Part shown: one piece after another, positions 34,591-43,679 of the stretch
How positions within the stretch are numbered: position 1 is the stretch's first letter
Layout: the number at the start of each line of letters is the position of its first letter
NCBI RefSeq assembly: GCF_000426845.1
Contig: NZ_AUGD01000017.1
Span: forward strand, 1 to 64,000
DNA length: 64,000 nucleotides
From: Bradyrhizobium sp. in8p8
GTDB taxonomy: Bacteria > Pseudomonadota > Alphaproteobacteria > Rhizobiales > Xanthobacteraceae
Direction of reading: 5' to 3'
Program-made: the position numbers and the translations under genes
The notes under the pieces: generated by a model
Database searches by the model: none
What the model was told of the DNA's origin: nothing
The model's input: the letters and a program-made list of their open reading frames with translations, nothing else

Positions 34591-36555
34591 ATGAGCGACA
34601 CCCCGCCCTACACCTGGACGCCGCCAGCGGAACTCGTGGCGCAGAGCAACCTCACCGCGTTCCTGCGCGCGACCGGCGACAGGGACTACGATGCCCTCGC
34701 CGCGCGGGCCGAAGCCGATCCGGCCTGGCTGATGCAGCAAGTCTTCAAGTTTTGCGACGTCAGGTTCTACAAGCCCTATGAGCAGATGCTCGACGTGTCG
34801 AAGGGCGAAGCCTGGGCGCGCTGGTGTGTCGGCGGCACCACCAACATCGTGCTGAATTGCCTCGACAAGCACCGCGACACGAAGGTCTGGGACCAGACTT
34901 TCCTCGTCTGGGAAGGCGAAGACAAGAACGAGCGCCGTTCGCTCAGCTACCGCCAATTCGACGCCGAAGTGACCCGGCTGGCGCGGGGCCTGCGCGATAC
35001 CGGCATCGGGCGCGGCGACGTCGTAGCCATCTACATGCCGAACCTGCCCGAGACCTTCGTTGCGTTCTTCGCGATCTTGAAAATCGGCGCGATCGTGATG
35101 CCGCTGTTCTCCGGATTCGGCCCTGCCCCGATCCAGTCGCGGCTTAATCACGGCGAGGCCAAGGTTGTCATCACCGCCAACGGCACCTGGCGCCGCGGCG
35201 CTCCGGGTGCGCTGAAATCCGTGCTGGACATCGCGCTTGAAGGCGCACCATCGGTGAAGCATGTCATCGTCGCCCGCCGCGCCGGGCTCGATATCGACAC
35301 GCCGATGCGCGATGGCCGGGACCGCTGGTGGGACGATGCCATTGCCGGCCCCGACGCGGCGCTGGCGACCGAACAGATGCAGGCTGAAGATCCTGCGATC
35401 CTGCTCTACACGTCGGGCACCACGGGCGAGCCGAAGGGATGCGTCTGGACCCACATCGGTTTCATCGGCTCGATGGTCACTCGCGACATCATCATCTGCG
35501 GCGATTTCAAGTCGTCGGATCGCTTCTTCTTTTTCAGCGACGTGGGCTGGATGGTCGGCGCGATGTGCGCCTGCATTCCGAGCTTTGCCGGCGGCAGCCT
35601 GCTGATTGCGGAAGGCACGCCCGATTTTCCCGACACCGGGCGGTTCTGGCGACTGATCGCCGACCACAAGGTCACATATCTCGGCGTATCGCCGACAATC
35701 GTGCGCAGCCTGATGCGCTATGGCGAGGAAGTCGAGAACTACGACCTCTCAAGCCTGCGCATGACCGCATCCGGAGGCGAAGCCTGGACCACAGCGCCGT
35801 GGATGTGGTTCTTCGAGCACGTCTGCAAGAACAAGATCCCGATCATCAATATTTCCGGCGGCACGGAGGTCGGCGGATGCATCTTCACCGGCACGCCCAA
35901 TCACCCGATGAATCCCGGCTCGTTCTCGCGGCCTGCCCTTGGCGTCGGCGCAGATATCGTCGATCTCGCCGGCACGCCGGTGCCCGATGGCACGGTCGGC
36001 GAACTGGTGCTGCGGCACTCCTCGATCGGCCTGACCAAGAGCCTGTGGAAGGCCGACGCGCGCTATCTCGATAGCTACTGGAACACGATTCCGGGAATCT
36101 GGGTGCACGGCGATTTCGCGATGCGCGGCACCGACGGGCTCTATTACATCCTCGGCCGTTCCGACGACACCATCAAGATTTCCGGCAAGCGCACGGGGCC
36201 TGCCGAACTCGAAGGAATCCTGATTGCGACCGGCAAGCTGGCCGAAGCCGCGGTGTTCGGCATCCCGCATCCGGTCAAGGGGGCGGCCATCGTCTGCGCT
36301 TGCGTGCCGATGCCGGGTGTCGAGGGAGATCCGAAACTCGCGACGCTGCTGTCGTCGGCCATCGTCACCGGCATGGGCACGTCGTACCGGCCGGAGACCG
36401 TGCTGTTCGTCGACGACCTGCCGCGCACCCGCAATCTGAAGATCATGCGCCGGGTGCTGCGCGCGGTATTCGAAAACAAGGACCCCGGCGACCTCTCCGC
36501 GCTCGCCAACCCCGAAGCCGTCGAGCGGCTGCGCGAAAAGCTCGCGGCGATGTGA
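34591..36555 (+). CDS. Acyl-CoA synthetase (Acs/acetoacetyl-CoA synthetase-like)
   Basis: 654-residue ATP-dependent ligase. An ACAS-type N-terminal region (FYKPYEQMLDVSKGEAWARW) precedes the AMP-binding core, with the phosphate loop LYTSGTTGEPKGC, the ISGGTEVGG A5 block and HGDFAMRGTDGLYYILGR. The C-terminal lysine is present in RTRNLKIMRRVLR. The enzyme would activate an organic or short-chain acid to its CoA thioester. It is a single-gene unit closed by a strong hairpin terminator. Confidence 0.9.
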   Translation: MSDTPPYTWTPPAELVAQSNLTAFLRATGDRDYDALAARAEADPAWLMQQVFKFCDVRFYKPYEQMLDVSKGEAWARWCVGGTTNIVLNCLDKHRDTKVWDQTFLVWEGEDKNERRSLSYRQFDAEVTRLARGLRDTGIGRGDVVAIYMPNLPETFVAFFAILKIGAIVMPLFSGFGPAPIQSRLNHGEAKVVITANGTWRRGAPGALKSVLDIALEGAPSVKHVIVARRAGLDIDTPMRDGRDRWWDDAIAGPDAALATEQMQAEDPAILLYTSGTTGEPKGCVWTHIGFIGSMVTRDIIICGDFKSSDRFFFFSDVGWMVGAMCACIPSFAGGSLLIAEGTPDFPDTGRFWRLIADHKVTYLGVSPTIVRSLMRYGEEVENYDLSSLRMTASGGEAWTTAPWMWFFEHVCKNKIPIINISGGTEVGGCIFTGTPNHPMNPGSFSRPALGVGADIVDLAGTPVPDGTVGELVLRHSSIGLTKSLWKADARYLDSYWNTIPGIWVHGDFAMRGTDGLYYILGRSDDTIKISGKRTGPAELEGILIATGKLAEAAVFGIPHPVKGAAIVCACVPMPGVEGDPKLATLLSSAIVTGMGTSYRPETVLFVDDLPRTRNLKIMRRVLRAVFENKDPGDLSALANPEAVERLREKLAAM

Positions 36556-36583
36556 GGGAAAGGCCGGAGGACCGGCCCTTCCC
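36556..36583. terminator. Bidirectional hairpin terminator
   Basis: GGGAAAGGCCGG, loop AGGA, then CCGGCCCTTCCC: a 12-bp stem with one mismatch, placed directly after the acyl-CoA synthetase stop and 12 bp before the end of the convergent crotonase gene. There is no long T-run, but the stem is very GC-rich. Confidence 0.7.
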
Positions 36584-36594
36584 GCTGCCATCGA

Positions 36595-37404
36595 TCAGAT
36601 CGGGCAATCCGGCGAGAACACCGGCGTGCGCTTCTCGAGATGCGACGCCAGACCTTCCCGCGCCTCGTGGCCAGTGAAGCCCAGCATTTCCAGCGCGGTG
36701 GACGTGTCGAACAGCGGGCCGTTGACGCGGAGCCAGTTGTTCAGCGCGTATTTGGTCCAGCGGATCGCGCTCTGCGCGCCGGTCGCGAGGTCTTCGGCGG
36801 TTTCCAGCGCGATCTTCTGCAATTCGGCGTCCTCGACGCAGAGCGACACCAGACCGATGCGCTCGGCTTCGGTGCCCGACAGTGGTTTGCAGGTCAGCAG
36901 GTAGTATTTTGCCTTCGCAAGGCCGCACAGCAGCGGCCAGATGATGCAGGCGACGTCGCCCGCCGCCACGCCGAGCCTCGTGTGACCGTCGACGATCCGC
37001 GCGGATTTACCGCAGATCGAGACGTCCGCCAGAATACCGACGACGAGACCGGCGCCAACGGCGACGCCGTTGATCGCTGAAATGATCGGCTTGTTACAGT
37101 TGATGACGTTGTAGACGAGGTCCTTGGCTTCCTTCCACGTCGACATGCGCGCCTTTGGATCGTCGAGGATGCTCTTGATCAACTCGAAATCGCCGCCGGC
37201 CGAGAACGCCTTGCCGGCGCCGGTGACGATCACCGCGTTGATCTCGGAATCGTCGTTGATGTCGCGCCAGATGTGGGTGAGCTGCGTATGGGTCGCAGCA
37301 TCCACCGAGTTGTAGGTTTCGGGACGGTCGAACGTGATCCGCAGGATCCGCTTCGACGGATAATCGATCTTCAGGCTGGTATAGGCGGCGTAACGGTCGG
37401 ACAT
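36595..37404 (-). CDS. Enoyl-CoA hydratase/isomerase
   Basis: 269-residue crotonase: ITFDRPETYNSVDAATH, FSAGGDFELIK (oxyanion), NGVAVGAGLVVGILADVSICG, and the TRLGVAAGDVACIIWPLL segment. The C-terminus folds over the active site (LEMLGFTGHEAREGL). The frame opens at 37470, but the ATG at 37404 has AGGGAGAG upstream and gives the family start. It is divergent from the next acyl-CoA ligase, with TetR-type box 4 between them. Confidence 0.9.
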   Translation of the reverse strand: MSDRYAAYTSLKIDYPSKRILRITFDRPETYNSVDAATHTQLTHIWRDINDDSEINAVIVTGAGKAFSAGGDFELIKSILDDPKARMSTWKEAKDLVYNVINCNKPIISAINGVAVGAGLVVGILADVSICGKSARIVDGHTRLGVAAGDVACIIWPLLCGLAKAKYYLLTCKPLSGTEAERIGLVSLCVEDAELQKIALETAEDLATGAQSAIRWTKYALNNWLRVNGPLFDTSTALEMLGFTGHEAREGLASHLEKRTPVFSPDCPI

Positions 37405-37477
37405 GGGCTCTCCCTTTTTGCTGGCAAGCCGTCCCGCGGCCGCCCCGATCGCTTGCGTGCAACCGGTCATGATGATT

Positions 37478-37493
37478 TCGAACAGATGTTAGA
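37478..37493. promoter_or_regulatory. TetR-type operator (box 4)
   Basis: TCGAAC-AGAT-GTTAGA, flanked by T and A so that TTCGAAC and GTTAGAA are paired. It lies between divergent genes starting at 37404 and 37587. Confidence 0.65.
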
Positions 37494-37586
37494 ATTTAGG
37501 TTTGATCGGATATCGCTGCAAGCGTATAGTTTCGATCCGACAAAGGGGCTAATAAAGCAAGAAGATACCCCGGGAGTGAACGGAAG

Positions 37587-39131
37587 ATGACTGCCGAATT
37601 CGACGGTGCAGCGGTAGCCGGCTCAGGTCCGACGGTCGGCGAGCTGTTCCGCAGCCGCGCCAGGATTCAACCCGCGGCCGTTGCGATCGAATATCAGGGC
37701 CGGAACATTAGCTACGGCGAGTTGCGCGGCCGCGTCGAACGCGCCGCCGCAATGCTGTCGGCGCATGGCCTGCAACGCGGCGACCGCGTCGCGCTCCTCT
37801 CGCGCAATCGGCCCGAATATATCGAGATCGAACTCGCGGCCGCCCATCTCGGCGTCATCACCGCCTGCCAGAACTGGCGCTTATCGCCGCGCGAACTCAC
37901 TTATTGCCTTGAGCTGGTGTCGCCGAAACTCGTGATTGTCGAGCCGGACCTGCGCGCCAATCTCGCCTCAGGCCCTTGGAAAACGCTGGAGCTCGGGCTG
38001 GCCTACGAACAGCTTCTGCAACAGCAGCAAGATCGGGAGGCCCCGACCGCGGCGGAAGCCGAGGACGGCCTGGTGATCCTCTACACCAGCGGCACCACCG
38101 GGCTGCCGAAGGGCGCTGTGGTCTCGCACCGCGCAATGATTGCGCGGTCACTGGTGTTCAGCTCCGAATTGGGCATCTCGCATCGCGATGCCTTCGTGGC
38201 CTGGGCACCGATGTTCCACATGGCGTCGACCGACCACGCGCTCTCGACCCTGCTGCGTGGCGCCACCGTCGTGATGATCGACGGCTTCCAGATCGAATCG
38301 ATGCTGGACGCGGTCGCGCGTCACGAGATCGGCTGGCTGGTGTTGATTCCCGGTATGGTCGAGGCCTTTGCCGCCGGATTGAAGCAACAAAGGACAAAGG
38401 TGAAGGGCGTGCGTGTCTGCGGCGCAATGGCCGACCTGGTGCCGCCGCATGCGATCGCCGAAGTGACCGAGCTGTTGCAGGCGCCCTATCTCAACAGTTT
38501 TGGCGCCACCGAAACCGGTCTGCCGCCCGCCACCCGCGCGCTGATCGCGCCCGGTGAAATCCCCGAGCGGCTGTCGAAACAACAGAGCGCATTCTGCCAG
38601 ATCAAGCTGGTCGATCCATCCGACCGCGAGGTCGGGCAAGGCATGCCGGGCGAACTGGCGATGCGCGGACCGACGTTGTTTTCCGGATACTGGCAGGCAC
38701 ACGACACCAATGCCCATGATTTTCGGGGCGGCTGGTTTCACATGGGCGACGTGTTTCGCCGCAACGAAGACGGTTCGCTCGATTTCGTCGACCGCGTGAA
38801 ATACCTGATCAAGTCCGGCGGCGAGAACGTTTACCCCGCCGAGATCGAGCGCGTTTTGATGAGCGATAGCCGCATCACTGAAGCCGCGGTCGTCAGGGCT
38901 ACCGACCAGAAATGGGGCGAAGTTCCGATCGCCTTCGTGGCGCGGCGCGACGACAGCATCACCGAGGCCGATCTGCTGGAGTTGTGCCGGCGCGACCTCG
39001 CTTCCTACAAGCGACCCCGGCAGTTCAACTTCATCGACTTCACGGAGTTTCCGCGCTCGACCAGCGGCAAGGTCCAGCGCCACGAACTCGAAGCGCGGCT
39101 GAAAGCTTCCAACGCAGGACGCGCCTCATGA
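37587..39131 (+). CDS. Acyl-CoA ligase (AMP-binding)
   Basis: 514-residue class I adenylate-forming ligase with all usual motifs: LYTSGTTGLPKGAVVSH, the A5 region NSFGATETG, MGDVFRRNEDGSLDFVDR and the C-terminal catalytic lysine in STSGKVQRHEL. It is fatty-acid or aromatic-acid ligase-like. It is the first gene of a coupled run: thiolase (ATGA overlap) and then the DUF35 protein (GTGA overlap). Confidence 0.92.
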   Translation: MTAEFDGAAVAGSGPTVGELFRSRARIQPAAVAIEYQGRNISYGELRGRVERAAAMLSAHGLQRGDRVALLSRNRPEYIEIELAAAHLGVITACQNWRLSPRELTYCLELVSPKLVIVEPDLRANLASGPWKTLELGLAYEQLLQQQQDREAPTAAEAEDGLVILYTSGTTGLPKGAVVSHRAMIARSLVFSSELGISHRDAFVAWAPMFHMASTDHALSTLLRGATVVMIDGFQIESMLDAVARHEIGWLVLIPGMVEAFAAGLKQQRTKVKGVRVCGAMADLVPPHAIAEVTELLQAPYLNSFGATETGLPPATRALIAPGEIPERLSKQQSAFCQIKLVDPSDREVGQGMPGELAMRGPTLFSGYWQAHDTNAHDFRGGWFHMGDVFRRNEDGSLDFVDRVKYLIKSGGENVYPAEIERVLMSDSRITEAAVVRATDQKWGEVPIAFVARRDDSITEADLLELCRRDLASYKRPRQFNFIDFTEFPRSTSGKVQRHELEARLKASNAGRAS

Positions 39132-40309
39132 GCGCCACCACCCTGCGCGGCAAAGTCGCAGTCATCGGCATCGGCATGTCGCCGGTCGGCAAGGTACCGG
39201 GCCGCAGCCCGCTGTGGCTTGCGGCGGATGCTTCAAAGAAAGCGCTCGCAGATGCCGGTCTCGACAAGAGTGCCGTCGACGGCGTGCTGTCGTGCCACGC
39301 GTTCGCTTCGCCCTTCCATCGTTTCAGCGTGGCCTTGAGCGAATATTTCGGCATCCAGCCGACCTTTTCGAACACGTTGCAGGTGTCCGGCGCCACGGCT
39401 GCGACGATGTTCAACATCGGCGCGGCCGCAATTCAGGGTGGGCTCGCAAAGGTCGTGCTGGTCACCGCCGGCGATAGCCTGATGACCGGCCTGACGCCTG
39501 ATATGGCGCTGCGCTCGCTGACCGAGAGCCGCGACCAGCAATACGAAATGCCGTTCGGCATTCCCGTCGCCAACACCTTTGCGATGACCGCGCACAGGCA
39601 CATGAAGGAATTCGGCACGACTGCCGAACAACTCGCCGAAGTCGCCGTTGTGTCGCGGCGTCACGCTTCGCGCACGCCTGGTGCCCAGCAGACCAAGCCG
39701 ATCACGGTCGACGACGTACTCAATTCCGGCTGGGTGACGACGCCCTACCACAAGCTCGACTGCTCGCTGATCTCGGACGGCGGCGCGGCCTTTATCCTGA
39801 CCTCGGCAGAACACGCCAGGGAACTCGGCATCGCCAAGCCGATCTACATCCTTGGCGGCGGCGAGTGCTACACCCATGAGCACATCTTCCTGATGCCATC
39901 GCTAACTTCGACAGGCGCGATCACCTCCAGCCGCAACGCTTACGAGATGGCGGGCTACGGCCCGAAGGACATGGACGTCGCCGGCGTCTACGACTGCTTC
40001 ACCGGCACCGTGATCATGATGCTGGAAGATCTCGGCTTTTGCCCCAAGGGCGAAGGCGGGCGTTTCGTGGCTGACGGGCAGATGACCTATGGGGGGCAGA
40101 TCCCCTCGAATACTCACGGCGGGCTGCTGTCCTTTGCGCATCCAGGCATGCCCGGCTCGTTCTTCCATTTCCATGAGGTGATCGCGCAGCTGCGCGGGCA
40201 ATGCGGCGAGCGTCAGGTGGCCGGCGCCGAACTCGGGCTTGTGCATAGTTTGGGTGCCGGATTTGCGACCAACGCGACCACGATCCTCGGCACGGAGAAC
40301 ACGCTGTGA
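39128..40309 (+). CDS. Thiolase-family protein (SCP-x/lipid-transfer type)
   Basis: 393-residue thiolase of the branch that pairs with DUF35 proteins. It starts VAVIGIGMSPVGKVPGRSPLWLAADASKKAL, with VDGVLSCHAFASP, VLVTAGDSLMTG, CSLISDGGAAFILTS and the C-terminal NTHGGLLSFAHPG and HSLGAGFATNATTILG blocks. It would cleave a 3-ketoacyl-CoA, probably with a bulky or branched chain. The start overlaps the ligase stop. The frame open to 38912 is a ligase shadow. Confidence 0.9.
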   Translation: MSATTLRGKVAVIGIGMSPVGKVPGRSPLWLAADASKKALADAGLDKSAVDGVLSCHAFASPFHRFSVALSEYFGIQPTFSNTLQVSGATAATMFNIGAAAIQGGLAKVVLVTAGDSLMTGLTPDMALRSLTESRDQQYEMPFGIPVANTFAMTAHRHMKEFGTTAEQLAEVAVVSRRHASRTPGAQQTKPITVDDVLNSGWVTTPYHKLDCSLISDGGAAFILTSAEHARELGIAKPIYILGGGECYTHEHIFLMPSLTSTGAITSSRNAYEMAGYGPKDMDVAGVYDCFTGTVIMMLEDLGFCPKGEGGRFVADGQMTYGGQIPSNTHGGLLSFAHPGMPGSFFHFHEVIAQLRGQCGERQVAGAELGLVHSLGAGFATNATTILGTENTL

Positions 40310-40725
40310 TTTCGAGCGAAGACGCCAAGCGGAAACCGGTGCCATCGCCCGACGCGGACTCCGCGGCATTGTGGCGCGGCCTGCGCGACGGCGTGCTGTT
40401 GTTGCAGCACTGCGACGATTGCCGCCACGTCCAGTACTACCAGCAAGGCATGTGCCGTAACTGCGGCAGTGAAAACTTGACGCATCGCGCGGCATCCGGC
40501 CGCGGCAAGGTTCATTCGTTCAGCGTCGTCCATCGCGCGCCCGGCCCGGCTTTCAAGGACGACGTGCCTTATGCGGTGCTGCTGGTTGACCTGGCAGAGG
40601 GCCCGCGCATGATCAGCACCTACACTGGCGGCAAGCCCGACGACGTCAGCTTCGACATGAACGTCGTGCTGGTCTGCGAAGCCATCGACGACGAGACCAC
40701 GCTGCCGCGGTTCCGCCGCGCCTGA
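40306..40725 (+). CDS. DUF35 Zn-ribbon/OB-fold acyl-CoA-binding protein
   Basis: 139 residues with a rubredoxin-like zinc site C36-x2-C39 ... C50-x2-C53, followed by an OB-fold (GRGKVHSFSVVHRAPGP ... YAVLLVDLAEGPRMISTY). Such proteins form a complex with the adjacent SCP-x-type thiolase (as in steroid side-chain aldolase/thiolase complexes) and bind the acyl-CoA. It starts with GTG, overlapping the thiolase stop. Confidence 0.9.
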   Translation: MISSEDAKRKPVPSPDADSAALWRGLRDGVLLLQHCDDCRHVQYYQQGMCRNCGSENLTHRAASGRGKVHSFSVVHRAPGPAFKDDVPYAVLLVDLAEGPRMISTYTGGKPDDVSFDMNVVLVCEAIDDETTLPRFRRA

Positions 40726-40790
40726 TCACCAGACCCGTCTGAGCCGTCGCGCCCGTCGAGGTTAACTCGCGGCCGGCCTTCGGATTATTT

Positions 40791-40824
40791 TCTAACAAAC
40801 GTTCGATTTCTAACAATTGTTAGA
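40791..40824. promoter_or_regulatory. Tandem TetR-type operators (boxes 5a and 5b)
   Basis: TCTAAC-AAAC-GTTCGA (40791-40806) and TCTAAC-AATT-GTTAGA (40809-40824), 18 bp centre to centre. The second is a perfect palindrome. They lie 60 bp before an acyl-CoA dehydrogenase gene that heads a long run of genes. Two copies suggest tighter or cooperative control. Confidence 0.75.
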
Positions 40825-40883
40825 TTGCAATCCCGCGCCCTTCTGCCTAAACATGACGGACATCCTCAACCGGAGCCCGATCC

Positions 40884-42047
40884 ATGGACTTTGATCTCAC
40901 GCACGAGCAGCGGCAGATCCTCGACTATGGAAATACCGTCGCCAAGAAATTCGACCGCCGCTACTGGATGGAGTGCGCGGAGAAGCGCGCGTTTCCGGAA
41001 GCGCTGTATCAGAAGATCGCCGAGGACGGCTTCGTCGGCACCATGGTGCCGGAGGAATTCGGCGGCGCCGGACAGGGCATGACCGAGATGCACCTGTTCC
41101 TCGAGGGCCTCTCGAACAACGGCATTCCACTGCTGAACCTCGTCGTCGGCGCCGCGATGAGCCTCGGCTTCATCGCCAAATACGGCACCACGGCCCAGAA
41201 GTCGCGCTACCTGCCGGATGCGTGCTCCGGCAAAACGCGCTTCTGCTTCGCGATCACCGAGCCTGATGCCGGCACCAACACGATCCGAACTTCCACCATT
41301 GCGACCAAACGCGGCAACCGCTTCTCGCTGAACGGACAAAAGACGTTCATCACCGACGCCGACGGCTCCGACTATGCTCTGGTGGTGGCCCGCACCAAGC
41401 CGCACACGGAAGTCGGCAAGAAGACCGATGGCTTCACACTGTTCATCGTCGATCTCAAGGCCAAAGGACTGCAGAAGCAATATATCCCCGTCAGCATCAC
41501 CGCGCCGGAAACCCAATGGCAACTGTTCTTCGATGACGTCGATCTCGGGCCCGAAGACGTCGTCGGTGAAATCGACAAAGGCTTCGGCATCCTGTTCAAG
41601 AGCCTCAATCCCGAGCGGATCCTCGTAGGTTCGATCTGCTGCGGCCTCGGCCGCTACGCGCTGAACCGTGCGGTCGAATACGTTCGCGAGCGCAAGGTCT
41701 TCAACAATACGCCCATTGGGGCTTATCAGGGCTTGCAACATCCCCTGGCGAGTTCGCAGACCGACATCGAAATGGCCTCGCTGATGACCTTGAAGGCTGC
41801 CTGGACCTTTGATCAGGGCCGTGAAGCTGGCGAGTTCGCCAACATGGCCAAACTCGCCGCGGCGGATGCTGCGATCAAGGCGGTAGACACCGCGATCCAG
41901 TGTCACGGCGGCAACGGCTTCACCAAAGAATACGGCATCTTCGACATCTATCCGATGGTGCGTCTGCTCAAGACCGCACCGCTCAATCGCGAAATGATCC
42001 TCAATTACATCGGCGAGCACGTGATGGGCTTGCCGCGCAGCTATTAG
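40884..42047 (+). CDS. Acyl-CoA dehydrogenase
   Basis: 387-residue FAD-dependent dehydrogenase. FAD and substrate contacts are seen in CFAITEPDAGTNT and FSLNGQKTFITDADGSDYALVVAR, and the C-terminal arginine region in IQCHGGNGFTKEYGIFDIYPMVRLLKTAP. The frame is intact. It leads the carboxylase operon and follows two TetR-type boxes. It probably makes the 2-enoyl-CoA that the carboxylase downstream uses (inference). Confidence 0.93.
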   Translation: MDFDLTHEQRQILDYGNTVAKKFDRRYWMECAEKRAFPEALYQKIAEDGFVGTMVPEEFGGAGQGMTEMHLFLEGLSNNGIPLLNLVVGAAMSLGFIAKYGTTAQKSRYLPDACSGKTRFCFAITEPDAGTNTIRTSTIATKRGNRFSLNGQKTFITDADGSDYALVVARTKPHTEVGKKTDGFTLFIVDLKAKGLQKQYIPVSITAPETQWQLFFDDVDLGPEDVVGEIDKGFGILFKSLNPERILVGSICCGLGRYALNRAVEYVRERKVFNNTPIGAYQGLQHPLASSQTDIEMASLMTLKAAWTFDQGREAGEFANMAKLAAADAAIKAVDTAIQCHGGNGFTKEYGIFDIYPMVRLLKTAPLNREMILNYIGEHVMGLPRSY

Positions 42048-42058
42048 GTCGAACGCCC

Positions 42059-43663
42059 ATGGCCACGATGAAATCGGAGGTTTCGACCGCGAGCGAGGAA
42101 TTCGTTCGTAACCGCGACGCCTATCAAGCGCGAATTACGGACCTCCACGCGCGCCGCGCCGCAGCCGCCATCGGCGGACCGGAACGCGCGCGCAAGCTGC
42201 ACCAGGAACGCAAGCAACTGCTGCCGCGCGAGCGGATCACCGCTCTCCTTGATCCCGGTTCGCCATTTCTTGAGTTCTGCCAGTTGGCCGGCGAAGGCAT
42301 GTATGACGGCGTGCCGCCCGGCGGCAGCATCATCACCGGCGTCGGCATGGTGGCCGGCCGCCCCTGCATGGTCATCGCCAACGACGCCACGGTGAAGGGC
42401 GGCACCTACTACGGCATCACCTGCAAGAAGCATGTTCGCGCGCAGCGCTTCGCCTGGCAGCATCGCCTGCCCTGCATCACCCTGGTGCAATCCGGCGGCG
42501 CCAACCTGCCCGACCAGCCGAATATCTTTCCGGACGAAGGCCAGTTCGGGTCGATCTTCTACAACCAGATCCGGATGTCTGCCGAAGGCATCCCACAGAT
42601 TGCAGTCGTGCACGGCCCGTCAACGGCCGGCGGCGCCTACATGCCGGCGCTGTGCGACGAGACCGTGATCGTTCGCAACCAGGGCGCCATGTTCCTAGGC
42701 GGTCCGCAGCTCGTTTACGCAGCCACCAACGAGGAAGTTGGCGTCGAAGCGCTCGGCGGTGGCGAAATGCACAGCCGCATCAGCGGCGTCACCGATCACC
42801 TCGCCGAAAGCGATGGCCACGCTATCGCCATCACCCGCGACATCGTCGCCCATCTCGGCGAAGTGCCCGAGCAACGCTGGACTGTAGCCACGCCACGTCC
42901 GCCGCGCGCGAATCCGGCTGACATCTATGGCCTGATCAGCGCCGATCCGCGGGTGCCGACCGACAACCGCGGCATCATCGCCCGCCTGGTCGACGACAGC
43001 GAATTCCACGAATTCAAGCCGCTCTACGGCGACACGCTGATCACCGGCTTTGCCCGCATCATGGGGTTCGAGATCGGCATCCTCTGCAACAACGGCGTGC
43101 TGTTCTCCGAGAGTCTCAAGGCGACGCACTTCATCGACCTCTGCTGCAAGCGCAACATTCCCCTCCTCTTCATGGCCGACGTCACCGGTTTCATGGTCGG
43201 CCGCGAGGCCGAAGAAGGCGGCATTTCCAAAGACGGCGCCAAGATGATCACGGCGATGGCAAGCGCCAACGTGCCGAAATACACGTTGATCATCGGCAAT
43301 GCCTACGGCGCCGGATATTTGTCGATGTGCGGCCGCGCCTTCCGCCCGAACGCCATGATGATGTGGCCGAACGGCCGCTCGGCAATCATGGGCCCCGATC
43401 AGGCCGCCAATACGCTCGCGATGGTTCGCGACGAGGCCCACAAGCGCGAAGGCACGAGCTGGACCGACGAGGAGCGCGAGGCCTATCGCGCGCCGGTGCG
43501 CAAGGAGTTCGAGGACTTCGCCAACGCCTATAACTTCGCCCGCAATACCTGGTGCGACATGGTGATCGACCCGCTTGAGACCCGGAACGTGATGGCGCTG
43601 CTGCTCGACCTCGCCGGCCGCCTGCCGCAGCAGCGCACCGACTTCGGCGTACTCCGGATGTGA
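42059..43663 (+). CDS. Acyl-CoA carboxylase, carboxyltransferase (beta) subunit
   Basis: 534 residues of the methylcrotonyl/geranyl-CoA carboxylase beta type: RERITALLDPGSPFLE, MYDGVPPGGSIITGVG, the GPSTAGGAYMPALCDE acyl-CoA site and the NAYGAGYLSMCGRAF biotin-side site. The frame opens at 41900, but the ATG at 42059 gives the family start. It forms a two-subunit enzyme with the next gene. Whether the substrate is 3-methylcrotonyl-, geranyl- or another 3-methylenoyl-CoA cannot be settled here. Confidence 0.92.
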   Translation: MATMKSEVSTASEEFVRNRDAYQARITDLHARRAAAAIGGPERARKLHQERKQLLPRERITALLDPGSPFLEFCQLAGEGMYDGVPPGGSIITGVGMVAGRPCMVIANDATVKGGTYYGITCKKHVRAQRFAWQHRLPCITLVQSGGANLPDQPNIFPDEGQFGSIFYNQIRMSAEGIPQIAVVHGPSTAGGAYMPALCDETVIVRNQGAMFLGGPQLVYAATNEEVGVEALGGGEMHSRISGVTDHLAESDGHAIAITRDIVAHLGEVPEQRWTVATPRPPRANPADIYGLISADPRVPTDNRGIIARLVDDSEFHEFKPLYGDTLITGFARIMGFEIGILCNNGVLFSESLKATHFIDLCCKRNIPLLFMADVTGFMVGREAEEGGISKDGAKMITAMASANVPKYTLIIGNAYGAGYLSMCGRAFRPNAMMMWPNGRSAIMGPDQAANTLAMVRDEAHKREGTSWTDEEREAYRAPVRKEFEDFANAYNFARNTWCDMVIDPLETRNVMALLLDLAGRLPQQRTDFGVLRM

Positions 43664-43679
43664 CGACGGGAGATAGCCG

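Noticed and set aside
33784..35667. 627-codon minus-strand frame
   Set aside because: Only the part up to 34458 is a real gene; the rest is antisense to the acyl-CoA synthetase.
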